A DNA stretch of 64,000 nt, from NCBI GenBank assembly GCA_947259185.1, contig CAMYKT010000006.1, forward strand, positions 1 to 64,000, in the 5' to 3' direction. This stretch comes from an uncultured Methanobacteriaceae archaeon. Its GTDB lineage: Archaea > Methanobacteriota > Methanobacteria > Methanobacteriales > Methanobacteriaceae. The position numbers and the translations under genes are program-made. This document shows, in pieces, positions 53,662 through 62,965 of this stretch. The notes beneath the pieces were generated by a model, which saw nothing but the letters and a program-made list of their open reading frames with translations, searched no databases and was not told the DNA's origin. Position 1 is the first letter of the stretch. Each line of letters begins with the position of its first letter.

Positions 53662-55836
53662 ATGAGATCTGATAATAATGAACCTGAAAAAAATAAAAAG
53701 CCTCATGAAAAACATCACAGCCCCCACCAACATGAAAAAACCCCCACACACCAGCCCCAAAAAGAAAAAAAGAAAAAATCAGTGGAAAAACAAAAAGATT
53801 CCAGCCATAACCATGGCGTCGATCATGTTCCATCAGAAGAATCTACATTAAAACATAAGTCTCATCACGGACATATGATGGAGGATTATAAGAAAAGATT
53901 CTTGGTATCGGTGATACTGACATTTCCTGTATTTTTATTATCCCCCATGATCCAGGAAGCAATAGGTATACGGGATTTTATTAGTTTTCCTGGCGATGAA
54001 TATGTTTTTTTCATTTTAGCCTCTTTAGTATTTGTTTACGGTGGTTATCCTTTCATCAAAGGTTTTGTTAAAGAATCAAAAAATAAAAGACCAGGGATGA
54101 TGACCCTGATAGCCGTAGCAATAATTGTCTCCTATGCTTACAGTACCGCGGTTATTTTTGGGCTTCCCGGCATGGAACTATTTCCAGAACTGGTAATACT
54201 TATAGATATCATGCTCCTGGGTCACTGGATTGAGATGAGATCTATCCAGGGCGCATCTAAAGCCCTGGAGAAATTAGCGAAACTATTACCAAAAAAAGCC
54301 CACCTATTAACTGATGATGGAAAAATAAAGAATGTGCCTCTAAAGTCTCTCCAGATTAATGATAAAGTACTGGTTAAGCCTGGTGAAAAAATTCCTGCTG
54401 ATGGAAAAATTATAGCAGGTAAAAGTTTCATAAATGAGGCTTTACTGACTGGAGAGTCTACTCCTTTAGATAAAACAGTTGGTGATGAAGTTATTGGCGG
54501 ATCCATAAATGGTGAAGGTTCTATTACCATTGAAATAGAAAAAACTGGTAAAGATTCTTTTTTGTCTCAGGTTATTGATCTGGTTAATCAGGCCCAGGAA
54601 AGAAAATCACATACTCAAGATTTAACTGACCGGGCAGGTTTATGGCTTACCATTATCGCGTTAGGATCCGGAGCCATTACTATCCTTGTCTGGTTTGGTA
54701 TTTTTAATATGAATTTTGCCTTTTCTTTAGAACGAACCGTGACCGTAATGGTAACTGCCTGCCCTCATGCCCTGGGATTAGCCATACCTCTGGTAATAGC
54801 CGTTTCTACATCAATATCTGCCAAAAATGGATTTTTAATTAAAAATAGAAGCAATTTTGAAGATTCCAGGGACATTGATGCGGTCATATTTGATAAAACC
54901 GGTACTCTAACCCGGGGAGAACTGGGAGTAAGTGATATTTATTCACTTAACAGTGAATACGATGAAGGATATCTTTTAAAGTATGCTGCTTCTGTAGAAT
55001 CTAAATCAGAACATCCCATAGCTCAAGGTATTGTATCTGCAGTGGAAGAAACTTTTCAGGTAGAAGAATTTGAATCACATCCTGGAAAAGGAATTTCAGG
55101 GATGGTGGATTCAAAAAAAATAGAAGTAGTTAGTCCCGGCTTTATTAAAGAAAGAGGAATAGAACCAGAAGATAAACAGGTCTTAAATCTTTTTTCTCAG
55201 GGAAAAACTGTGGTTTTCATATTAATTGATGACGAACTGGCAGGTTGCATCGCCCTGGCAGATGTTATTAGAGAAGAATCCGCGGAAGCCATAAAGCAAC
55301 TTCAAAACAAAGGAATAAAGTGCATAATGCTCACTGGTGATACCGAAGGTGTGGCTCGATGGGTTTCTGATGAATTAAAATTAGATGAATACTTCTACCA
55401 GGTCCTTCCTAAAGAAAAAGCAGAAAAAGTCAAAGAAATTCAAGATAGGGGCTTTAAAGTGGCCATGACGGGAGATGGAGTTAACGATGCCCCGGCACTG
55501 GCCCAGTCAGATGTGGGAATAGCCATTGGAGCAGGTACAGATGTGGCCATGGAAACTGCAGATATTATTCTGGTAAGGAGTAATCCATTAGATGTGGTGG
55601 CCCTTTTAGAACTTTCTTCTGCCACCTATCGTAAGATGTGGGAAAACCTCCTGTGGGCCAGTGGATACAATGCATTTGCCATACCCCTGGCAGCAGGAGT
55701 GCTTTATTACCAGGGTATATTACTTAGCCCTGCAATGGGTGCTATTTTAATGTCTCTGAGTACGGTTATTGTTGCCTTAAATGCCCAGCTCTTTAAATTC
55801 AACCCACCAAAGTTAAGGGGAAGGGATAATAATTAA
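53662..55836 (+). CDS. Heavy-metal P1B-type ATPase, CopB-like
   Basis: 724 residues. Exports a metal ion, likely copper, by ATP hydrolysis. A His/Lys/Pro-rich N-terminus (1-75, at least 12 His) replaces the usual CxxC metal domain. Then eight membrane helices with TGES (LLTGESTPL), the CPH transport motif (TACPHALGLAIP) that marks CopB, the phosphorylation site DKTGTLTRGE, SEHPIAQ and MTGDGVNDAPAL. ATG 53662 has a strong AAGGAGG SD. Next to the DUF255 gene. Confidence 0.95.
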   Translation: MRSDNNEPEKNKKPHEKHHSPHQHEKTPTHQPQKEKKKKSVEKQKDSSHNHGVDHVPSEESTLKHKSHHGHMMEDYKKRFLVSVILTFPVFLLSPMIQEAIGIRDFISFPGDEYVFFILASLVFVYGGYPFIKGFVKESKNKRPGMMTLIAVAIIVSYAYSTAVIFGLPGMELFPELVILIDIMLLGHWIEMRSIQGASKALEKLAKLLPKKAHLLTDDGKIKNVPLKSLQINDKVLVKPGEKIPADGKIIAGKSFINEALLTGESTPLDKTVGDEVIGGSINGEGSITIEIEKTGKDSFLSQVIDLVNQAQERKSHTQDLTDRAGLWLTIIALGSGAITILVWFGIFNMNFAFSLERTVTVMVTACPHALGLAIPLVIAVSTSISAKNGFLIKNRSNFEDSRDIDAVIFDKTGTLTRGELGVSDIYSLNSEYDEGYLLKYAASVESKSEHPIAQGIVSAVEETFQVEEFESHPGKGISGMVDSKKIEVVSPGFIKERGIEPEDKQVLNLFSQGKTVVFILIDDELAGCIALADVIREESAEAIKQLQNKGIKCIMLTGDTEGVARWVSDELKLDEYFYQVLPKEKAEKVKEIQDRGFKVAMTGDGVNDAPALAQSDVGIAIGAGTDVAMETADIILVRSNPLDVVALLELSSATYRKMWENLLWASGYNAFAIPLAAGVLYYQGILLSPAMGAILMSLSTVIVALNAQLFKFNPPKLRGRDNN

Positions 55837-56050
55837 TGAAATTTTTACAAAATATAATTAATTAAATGCCTTATCACGAAATAATAAAAATTAAAACTTT
55901 AATAAAGAAAGTAGGCTATTATAGTCTTTATATTATAAAAAAAGTCATTTTTTTTATTTTCTTATAAATAATACTCAAATAAAACCATAAATTAAATACA
56001 TTATAGGGGCCATATAATTATTATTAATGAATAAATTTGTAGGTGGTAAT

Positions 56051-56635
56051 ATGGAAAAAACCCTGGAAAACTTAACCAAAGCCTTTATTGGAGAAAGCCA
56101 AGCTAGAAATAGATATACCTTTTATTCTAAAACTGCTAAAAAAGAAGGATTCCCTCAAATTTCTGAACTATTTCTCAGTACTGCGGATAATGAACGAGAA
56201 CATGCCAAATGGTTGTTCCGTTTAATAAATGAGCTTAAAAAAGAATCAGGAAAACCCATAGATTCCATAATTGTGGAAGCAGAAGCACCAACCACATTAG
56301 GGACTACTGTTGAAAACCTTAAATCCGCTATTGCAGGCGAGCATTATGAAAATACAGAAATGTATCCAGAATTTGCAAAAGTAGCAGAAGAAGAAGGATA
56401 TAAAGATATTGCTAAACGTTTAAGATCCATATCCAAAGCAGAAGAACATCACGAAGCCAGATATATAAGATTACTGGAGATAGTGGAATCTGGCACTGCT
56501 TTTGAAAAAACCGAAGAAGTAACCTGGATATGTCAAAAATGTGCCTATACCCACCAGGGTACTACTCCCCCAGAAGAATGTCCTTCCTGTGATCATCCTA
56601 CCAAATACTTTGAAATTCTTTGTGAAGAATATTAA
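56051..56635 (+). CDS. Rubrerythrin
   Basis: 194 residues from ATG 56051; an ATG eight codons earlier is possible, but GGTGGT lies right before 56051 and METLENL-type starts are normal. Diiron four-helix domain (GESQARNRYTFYSKTA, NEREHAKWLF, GEHYENTEMYPEF, KAEEHHEARY) followed by a rubredoxin-like domain with CQKC and CPSC. It reduces hydrogen peroxide in anaerobes. Followed by desulfoferrodoxin 24 bp later, an oxidative-stress pair. Confidence 0.96.
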   Translation: MEKTLENLTKAFIGESQARNRYTFYSKTAKKEGFPQISELFLSTADNEREHAKWLFRLINELKKESGKPIDSIIVEAEAPTTLGTTVENLKSAIAGEHYENTEMYPEFAKVAEEEGYKDIAKRLRSISKAEEHHEARYIRLLEIVESGTAFEKTEEVTWICQKCAYTHQGTTPPEECPSCDHPTKYFEILCEEY

Positions 56636-56659
56636 TTAAACAAGTTAGAAGGATAGTAA

Positions 56660-57043
56660 ATGACCAAAATAAAAGAAATATATCGTTGTAATGTATGCGG
56701 CAATATAGTAGAAATGGTTCATGGCGGTGTGGGTGAATTGATATGCTGTGGGCAGCCTATGGAACAATTAATTGAAAGACAAACTGATGTAGGTCCTGAA
56801 AAACACATACCTATCATTGAAAAAACCAAAAAGGGGATTAAAGTAAAGATAGGAGAAGTACCGCACCCTATGGAAGAAAATCATTATATTGAGTGGGTGG
56901 AATTAATTATTGATGGAAAAGCCTACCGTGAATTCTTAGAACCTGGAGATGCTCCTGAAGTAGAATTCAATTTGGATATTCCGGAAGATTCAACTTTGAA
57001 AGTCAGAGAATACTGTAATATTCATGGATTGTGGCATGCCTGA
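56660..57043 (+). CDS. dfx: Desulfoferrodoxin (superoxide reductase)
   Basis: 127 residues. Reduces superoxide to hydrogen peroxide, which rubrerythrin upstream can remove. The N-terminal desulforedoxin domain has its four iron-binding cysteines (CNVCG and ICCG). The C-terminal superoxide reductase domain has the His ligands in KHIPII, HPMEENHYIEW and the Cys/His pair in EYCNIHGLW. So it is the two-iron (class I) type. AAGGAT SD before ATG 56660. Confidence 0.95.
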   Translation: MTKIKEIYRCNVCGNIVEMVHGGVGELICCGQPMEQLIERQTDVGPEKHIPIIEKTKKGIKVKIGEVPHPMEENHYIEWVELIIDGKAYREFLEPGDAPEVEFNLDIPEDSTLKVREYCNIHGLWHA

Positions 57044-57342
57044 GATTGAATTAATGAAACCCCTGATATAATTTTTTTTCTTTTTTTAATACAATCTGCA
57101 TAATGAACTAAAATAATATAAAAACCCTCTTTTTTGATCTTTTAATTTTTTATTAAATTTTTCTGAAATTATTTTATAGGGCCTTTCATCATCTCACCAT
57201 TTATATATCTTAATAGAAATTAATAGTGTATAATGGTAAATAGAAAACTCTGCCCTGATAGTATGGAATAATTAAATAAAAATTATTATTTTCTATAATA
57301 AACCAGCCATTAAAAAAATAGAAGAATAAATTAAGTGGGAAA
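57044..57342. other. Intergenic stretch after the oxidative-stress pair
   Basis: About 300 bp, AT-rich. T-runs at 57071-57086 after the desulfoferrodoxin stop could end transcription. No gene or RNA seen; the lipoprotein promoter should be near 57200-57320. Confidence 0.45.
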
Positions 57343-57840
57343 ATGAAAAGCAAATTAACTGTCTTTATAACCCTTATATTGATTACTTTCATTTTTGGTT
57401 GCATACAATCTGATGTAAGTAATATTGAGGAGTTAATACCCCAGATTAATGACCATTTAAAAAAAGGGGATGGGCATTATAACCAGGCAGCGCAGGATTT
57501 GAATAATTTTAATATGGATGGTGCTATTGAAAATTCAAATCAAGCCACCAATGAATTTAATATGGCCCGATCTTCTGCTTCAGAAGCACTAATTTATGCC
57601 CAGAACTCAAAGGAAAATGTTTTCATCCAGTATATAGAGCTGGCAGTTTTAGAAATAGATGCGAAATTAAATGCAACTTCTGAACTTAGAAGTGCAGCCC
57701 AGTCTTTCCAGAGTGGAAGAAATCAAACTGGAAACACTAATTTGAAAATGGCCAATGGTTTGATGCAGGATGCACTGAAGTATCAAAAAGAGAGGGAAAC
57801 CCTGGTCAGTCAAAACCCAGCAAAATTTAAAGATACCTGA
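57343..57840 (+). CDS. Small helical lipoprotein, function unknown
   Basis: 165 residues. A lipoprotein signal with lipobox FGC (Cys at about residue 20, KSKLTVFITLILITF before it). The mature part is almost entirely alpha-helical, rich in Asn, Gln and Ala (EENSNQATNEFNMARSSAS-like segments), without cysteine. No family recognised. ATG 57343 follows AGTGGGAAA. Faces the same way as the RecJ-like gene but 78 bp before it. Confidence 0.8.
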   Translation: MKSKLTVFITLILITFIFGCIQSDVSNIEELIPQINDHLKKGDGHYNQAAQDLNNFNMDGAIENSNQATNEFNMARSSASEALIYAQNSKENVFIQYIELAVLEIDAKLNATSELRSAAQSFQSGRNQTGNTNLKMANGLMQDALKYQKERETLVSQNPAKFKDT

Positions 57841-57918
57841 TGAAAAATCATTTTTTTTATAATTTTTTAAGAATATACATTAAATTAACTAATTAATTTC
57901 ACATTAAAGAGGGAAAAA

Positions 57919-60105
57919 ATGAATAAAGCTTGTATAAGTTGCAAAGGAAAAGGTTATAAAATTATAGATCATAAAACATGTGATGCATGCGATGGAACCG
58001 GATTAAAGGACACCATGGACGTAAAAGGACATTTTAAAGGAGTTAATACTCAAGCCCGGCAAAAATTTGATTTAGACCAGGACCAGGACATCCCCTGTGA
58101 TAAATGTAAAGGTAAAGGGGAAATTGAAATCACAGAAACCTGTCCGTCCTGTGAAGGTAAAGGGGAAATTAATGTCTGCCGTGAATGTGGTAAAGTGCTT
58201 AATGATAGCTCAGATTATTGCTCCCAGTGCCAGAAAAAAGAAATAATATATGTTCTGCACCCTGCCTGTGAGATGAGTGATCTGGAGGTAGGATCCACTT
58301 ACAAAGGCCGAATAACCAGGGTAGAAAAATACGGGGTATTTGTAAGTTTGAATAATCAGGTCTGGGGTTTGATGCGTACCGGAATGCCCGGACATAATGT
58401 GGGAGATAATATTTTCGTGAAAGTGGCTGAATTAAAACCACAAAGAGGGGAAGTTGATTTAGGACCTGCCACCTTTAAAGGGGAATATGAACTGGTGAAC
58501 TTAAAAAAGAACCTGGCCCGAACTAAAATTGATGATATTACCAGTAAAACCATGGGCAAAACCGTGCGTATTGTTGGTGAAGTTATTCAAATCCAGCAAA
58601 CTTCTGGACCCACCATCTTCACCATCTCTGATGAAACAGGGACCACCTGGTGTGCGGCCTTTGATGAACCGGGAGTAAGGGTTTACCCCCATATCAATGT
58701 GGAAGACATTGTGGAAGTGATGGGTGAGGTGAATATGCACAGTGGTAAGATTCAAATTGAATCAGAGTCCATTGATTTACTTGAAGGTGAAGAAGCACTG
58801 GAAGCCCGTAAACTAATTGACCAGGCCATTGATGAAAGAGCCGAACCAGACGAAACCAATTTTCTAATTGATAGTGATACTTTAAATAGGTTGAAGCCCA
58901 CCATGAGGAAGGCTGCTAAGGCCATCCGTAGAGCTGTTCTTGATGGACGATCTATCCTGGTAAGACACCATGCAGATGCTGATGGTATCTGTGCAGGAGT
59001 AGGTATGGAAAAAGCTGTGATTCCTCTTTTAAAAGAGATTAACGCTGATAGTGATGCAGAATGGCATTATTTCAAAAGAGCCCCCAGTAAAGCCCCGTTC
59101 TATGAATTAGAAGATGTGGTAAAGGATTTATCATATGCCTTAGAAGATCTGGAACGTCATGGTCAAAAATTACCCCTTATAGTTTTACTGGATAATGGAT
59201 CCACCGAGGAAGACATCCTGGCATTGATGAAAGCCAAGATTTATGACATTGAAATTGTGGTTATTGATCATCACTTCCCGGGAGAAGTTAAAGAAGGGAA
59301 AGTGGAAGTGGATGAATACGTGGATGTCCATGTGAATCCATATCTAGTAGGTGGAGACTCCCAGATTACTGCCGGAGCATTAGCTGTAGAAGTGGCCTGT
59401 ATGGTGAATCCTGAAGTTCGGGATAAAATCCAGCACCTTCCCGGTATAGCTGCAGTGGGAGATCATGCCCATTCTAAGGAAGTAGAGCAGTACATTAAGT
59501 TGGCAGGAGAAAAAGGATATGATCTGGAAAATCTAGATCGAATAGCATCCTGTATTGATTTTGAGGCCTACTTCCTCCGCTTTATGCATGGAAGGGGCAT
59601 CATGGACACCATACTTAATCTGGAAAATCAGGCCAAACATCCTGCCCTGATAAATGCACTGCACAATGAATACCAGAAAAGAGTTAAAAATCAATTAAAA
59701 GCCGCCCTACCCAATCTTAAATCTCAGGACCTTCCTAATGGCGTACTATTCAACGTCCTTGATGTTGAAAAATACTCCCACCGCTTTACCTTCCCTGCCC
59801 CGGGTAAGACCTGTGGTTTTGTACATGATCATATGGTGCAGCAAAATGCAGAAGGTAAACCCATAATAACCCTGGCTTATGGTCCTGATTTTGGAGTTAT
59901 ACGGGCCACAGACGAAGTAAATGAAATATATGGATTTAATCTTAATGAAATAGTCTGGAAACTGGCAGATAAAATCCCGGAAGCAGGTATAGATGGTGGG
60001 GGCCATGAATGTGCCGGTTCACTTAAATTCCTGGAAGGACTCTCCACAGAAGTTTTAAGTGCATTTGCAAATGAAGTATCCATTTTAGGGTCTGATGAAA
60101 AGTAA
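57919..60105 (+). CDS. Archaeal RecJ-like DHH protein with DnaJ-type zinc finger, S1 and OB domains
   Basis: 728 residues, COG1107-type. DnaJ-like zinc finger with CxxCxGxG repeats (CISCKGKGY, CDACDGTG, CDKCKGKGE, CPSCEGKGE; 4-80) and an extra CRECG/CSQC ribbon (about 90-108); an S1 domain (about 125-190); an OB fold (about 215-300); then a DHH phosphoesterase core (VRHHADADG about 355, VVIDHHFPGE about 450) and a C-terminal DHHA1-like part (DGGGHECAGS). Such proteins are thought to degrade single-stranded DNA or RNA; the activity of this subgroup is not settled. GAGGGAAAAA SD. Confidence 0.92.
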   Translation: MNKACISCKGKGYKIIDHKTCDACDGTGLKDTMDVKGHFKGVNTQARQKFDLDQDQDIPCDKCKGKGEIEITETCPSCEGKGEINVCRECGKVLNDSSDYCSQCQKKEIIYVLHPACEMSDLEVGSTYKGRITRVEKYGVFVSLNNQVWGLMRTGMPGHNVGDNIFVKVAELKPQRGEVDLGPATFKGEYELVNLKKNLARTKIDDITSKTMGKTVRIVGEVIQIQQTSGPTIFTISDETGTTWCAAFDEPGVRVYPHINVEDIVEVMGEVNMHSGKIQIESESIDLLEGEEALEARKLIDQAIDERAEPDETNFLIDSDTLNRLKPTMRKAAKAIRRAVLDGRSILVRHHADADGICAGVGMEKAVIPLLKEINADSDAEWHYFKRAPSKAPFYELEDVVKDLSYALEDLERHGQKLPLIVLLDNGSTEEDILALMKAKIYDIEIVVIDHHFPGEVKEGKVEVDEYVDVHVNPYLVGGDSQITAGALAVEVACMVNPEVRDKIQHLPGIAAVGDHAHSKEVEQYIKLAGEKGYDLENLDRIASCIDFEAYFLRFMHGRGIMDTILNLENQAKHPALINALHNEYQKRVKNQLKAALPNLKSQDLPNGVLFNVLDVEKYSHRFTFPAPGKTCGFVHDHMVQQNAEGKPIITLAYGPDFGVIRATDEVNEIYGFNLNEIVWKLADKIPEAGIDGGGHECAGSLKFLEGLSTEVLSAFANEVSILGSDEK

Positions 60106-60228
60106 AAACTTATTAAATTTCTTTTTTAAAGATAAGAGACCCTTCATCCTTTTTTTAATTAAAAAAATTGATTAAAAAATTTTTGCCAATATACTCCCCT
60201 GCATCAAATTAAATAATAAAAGGTACAA

Positions 60229-60864
60229 TTATTCTTTTTTATCCAGAATAGCCTGATAATAATCACAGTATTCACTGATAGGACACTCCTCGTGTTTGGG
60301 ACTTATAGGACGGCAAATATCCTGACCAAACTGCACCAAAAGATCATTTAGCTCAATCCAGTATTTTTCAGGGAATGTTTCTTCCAGTTTTTTTTCTGTT
60401 TCATCTGGATTTTTAGTATCCACCCACCCTATGCGATTTGATATACGATGCACATGGGTATCTACCGGAATTGCGGGTTTATGAAAAGCAAAAACCAGTA
60501 CACAATTGGCTGTTTTGCGCCCCACACCTGGTAATTTAAGTAGTTCTTCCAGGTTATCTGGAACTACTCCCTGATAGTCATCCAAAAGTATTTGAGATAC
60601 TTCTTTAATTCGCCGGGATTTAACCCGATAGAATCCGGCAGGCTTGATGAGTTTTTCCAGATTATCCAGCCGGGCATGGGCAATATCTTTCATAGAGGGA
60701 AATCTGGAAAAAAGCTGAGCGCTGGCATTATCTGTATTTTCATCTCTGGTGCGCTGGGAGAGAATAGTTCTAATTAAAACACGGTAAGGATCTCCTTCTT
60801 CAAAAACCCTTAATTTATAAAGTTCTTTTAATCGATTTAAAATTAAATCTATCCTTTCGGGTAT
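60229..60864 (-). CDS. nth: Endonuclease III, probable AUA start
   Basis: 211 residues if begun at ATA 60864. Bifunctional glycosylase/AP lyase for oxidised pyrimidines: helix-hairpin-helix LPGVGRKTANCVLVFAF with catalytic Lys, catalytic Asp in IPVDTHVHR, and the 4Fe-4S loop C-x6-C-x2-C-x5-C (CRPISPKHEECPISEYC). The first ATG (60693) would delete 57 residues including the substrate helices RTILSQRTRDENTD. No ATG, GTG or TTG lies between the in-frame TAA upstream and 60693. AGGGGGT at 60871-60877 is six bases before ATA, giving MPERIDLILNRL. A base error is the alternative. Confidence 0.9.
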   Translation of the reverse strand: MPERIDLILNRLKELYKLRVFEEGDPYRVLIRTILSQRTRDENTDNASAQLFSRFPSMKDIAHARLDNLEKLIKPAGFYRVKSRRIKEVSQILLDDYQGVVPDNLEELLKLPGVGRKTANCVLVFAFHKPAIPVDTHVHRISNRIGWVDTKNPDETEKKLEETFPEKYWIELNDLLVQFGQDICRPISPKHEECPISEYCDYYQAILDKKE

Positions 60865-60952
60865 TTTATGACCCCCTGGTTACCCAAATCCTATTAAAAA
60901 TAGTATTGATGTTTAAAACAATCCAGATAGGAATTAATAAAGTTTTAAGGTA

Positions 60953-61411
60953 TTATATCATGTCCAGCAGTCTTTCCAAACCTTCCTGTAATCCTTGCCC
61001 CTGCAGGGCAATGGTAGGAATTATGGTTATTCCAGGATCAATATCCAGATGAGCTGAACCTATATCCTGCTTATTGGCAAAGATCACGTAAGGTACATTT
61101 CCTGAATCCAGCTGATTGATGATTTCTCTTTCCATATTACTTACACCCCGGGAAATATCCACCACCACTATTGCCGCATCTATGCCATTGTAGAGTATCT
61201 CTCTCATGAAGCGAAACCTTTCCTGGCCAGGAGATGCAAAAAGATGTATTTTTTCTCCATTAACCAGAGTATTGCCATAGTCCATAGATATGGTGGTGCC
61301 CCGGTATTCCACTTTCACTTTTTTCTGGCATAAATTATCCAGAGTAGTGGTTTTTCCAGAGTTATAATCCCCAAAGATTACAATTTTAGTTTCTTTCTTT
61401 TTTCCGTTCAT
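60953..61411 (-). CDS. Small Ras-like GTPase (COG2229/MglA-like)
   Basis: 152 residues from ATG 61411 (GGATGGG SD before it; ATG 61447 adds 12 residues without likeness). GTPase motifs: G1 GDYNSGKTT, G3 SPGQERF (in place of DxxG), G4 NKQD, and a C-terminal helix. Family COG2229 resembles SRP receptor beta and MglA. Cellular role in archaea is unknown; in bacteria related proteins work in polarity and motility. It stands alone between nth and aroA. Confidence 0.9.
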   Translation of the reverse strand: MNGKKKETKIVIFGDYNSGKTTTLDNLCQKKVKVEYRGTTISMDYGNTLVNGEKIHLFASPGQERFRFMREILYNGIDAAIVVVDISRGVSNMEREIINQLDSGNVPYVIFANKQDIGSAHLDIDPGITIIPTIALQGQGLQEGLERLLDMI

Positions 61412-61601
61412 ATTCCCATCCTTAGGGTTTTTGAGAAATAAAATCAATTAATTTTTCAATATTACCTGAATTTCTAAATTTAATCTGGTTAAGTTAATAT
61501 GATGAAGGTAGGGATTATATAATTTTTGCTTTAATTCCAGTTAATTTATTAATCTGAGTTAAATGGGTGTAGTTTTTAATGATATCACTATGGCTATAAA
61601 A

Positions 61602-62876
61602 TTAGCCCTTTAATTTCATGCTGGTCCCTAAAAGGGACATGGTTTGGGGAAAATCAGGAAAGGAAACATCGTATACCCCGGCATTTTCAATTGTTATTCC
61701 TACTTTAAGCCCCACTAAACTCAAAGCCATAACCAGACGATGGTCCCCATGAGATTTAACCACCCCGGGATTAGCTCCACCTTTAATAACCATACCATCT
61801 TTTTTCTCCTGGACTTCCACTCCCAATCGAGATAGTTCTTGTGTACAGGTACTTATACGATCTGTTTCCTTTAAACGGGCATGCTCAACCCCACTAATAA
61901 TTGTTCTTCCCTTAGCCACAGCCCCCAGTGCAGCCACAGTAGGTAAAAGATCAGGAGCATGATTAAGATTCACATCAATGCCCTGGAGTTCACCATTGCC
62001 TTCTACCTTTACTTCATCTTTTCTGGTCCGGATAGCCGCCCCCATTTCCCGGACTATGTCCAGTATCAATTTATCGCCCTGCTTAGACTCTTTAAACAAA
62101 TTATGAATGGTTAAATCACCTTCTAAAATAGATGCAGCAGCTATAAGATAAGAAGCAGAGGAGTAGTCTCCTTCTATGGTATAATCGGTGCCTTGATAGG
62201 TTTGGGGATCCACCTGGAAGTAGCTATCTTTTTCATCGTATTCCACTTTAACCCCAAATTTATCCATCACATCCAGAGTCATATCCACATAGGGCCGGGA
62301 TATGAAATCCCCATCCACTTTAAGTGACAATCCCTCTCGGGATAGGGCCCCCGCAATTAGTAGTGATGAAATAAATTGAGAGCTAACATTTCCCCTGATG
62401 GAAGTTGAACCGCCTTTAAAGCCTCCTCCCACTACAATTGGTGGTTTTCCATTACTTCTGGTAGAATAAGCATCCACTCCCAATCCTTGCAGGGCATCTA
62501 AAAGATCCTGCATGGGCCTGTTTCTCAAAGAATCATCCCCGGTGAAAACCGTGTAATTCGGTGCTAAGGCAGCAACAGATGTCATCATACGTAGGGTGGT
62601 ACCTGAATTTTTCACATCCAGGACATCAGAGGGCGTTTTTAAGTTTCCAGAACTACCCTCCACCAGCCAGTGTTCACCATGTTCCTTTATAGAACACCCC
62701 ATTAAACGGCAGGATTCCAGAGATGCCACAGTATCCTCTGATTTTAAAGGATATTTTAATAATGAACTTCCTGTTGCTAATGCAGATATTATAATGGCAC
62801 GATGAGTATAGCTCTTGGAAGGTGGTGCCTTAATTTCCCCGGCTATATTTTGAGATTTTTCAACTATAAGCTTCAT
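61602..62876 (-). CDS. aroA: 3-phosphoshikimate 1-carboxyvinyltransferase (EPSP synthase)
   Basis: 424 residues. Joins shikimate 3-phosphate and phosphoenolpyruvate; the product is used by AroC, encoded at 44536-45636. Motifs: PPSKSYTHRAII near the start, LRMMTSVAAL and GDDSLRNRPM (around residues 90-120), HARLKETDRI and SHGDHRLVMAL near the end, plus DVSFPDFPQTM. Full length. ATG 62876; the ValS gene ends 89 bp upstream on the same strand. Confidence 0.97.
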   Translation of the reverse strand: MKLIVEKSQNIAGEIKAPPSKSYTHRAIIISALATGSSLLKYPLKSEDTVASLESCRLMGCSIKEHGEHWLVEGSSGNLKTPSDVLDVKNSGTTLRMMTSVAALAPNYTVFTGDDSLRNRPMQDLLDALQGLGVDAYSTRSNGKPPIVVGGGFKGGSTSIRGNVSSQFISSLLIAGALSREGLSLKVDGDFISRPYVDMTLDVMDKFGVKVEYDEKDSYFQVDPQTYQGTDYTIEGDYSSASYLIAAASILEGDLTIHNLFKESKQGDKLILDIVREMGAAIRTRKDEVKVEGNGELQGIDVNLNHAPDLLPTVAALGAVAKGRTIISGVEHARLKETDRISTCTQELSRLGVEVQEKKDGMVIKGGANPGVVKSHGDHRLVMALSLVGLKVGITIENAGVYDVSFPDFPQTMSLLGTSMKLKG

Positions 62877-62965
62877 GGAATCACTTGAATCTAATTTTAT
62901 ATGATTTAAAACTCTGCCAGGTAATATAGGGATTTCAATAAGGCCACTAAAAGATTTGAATATGA

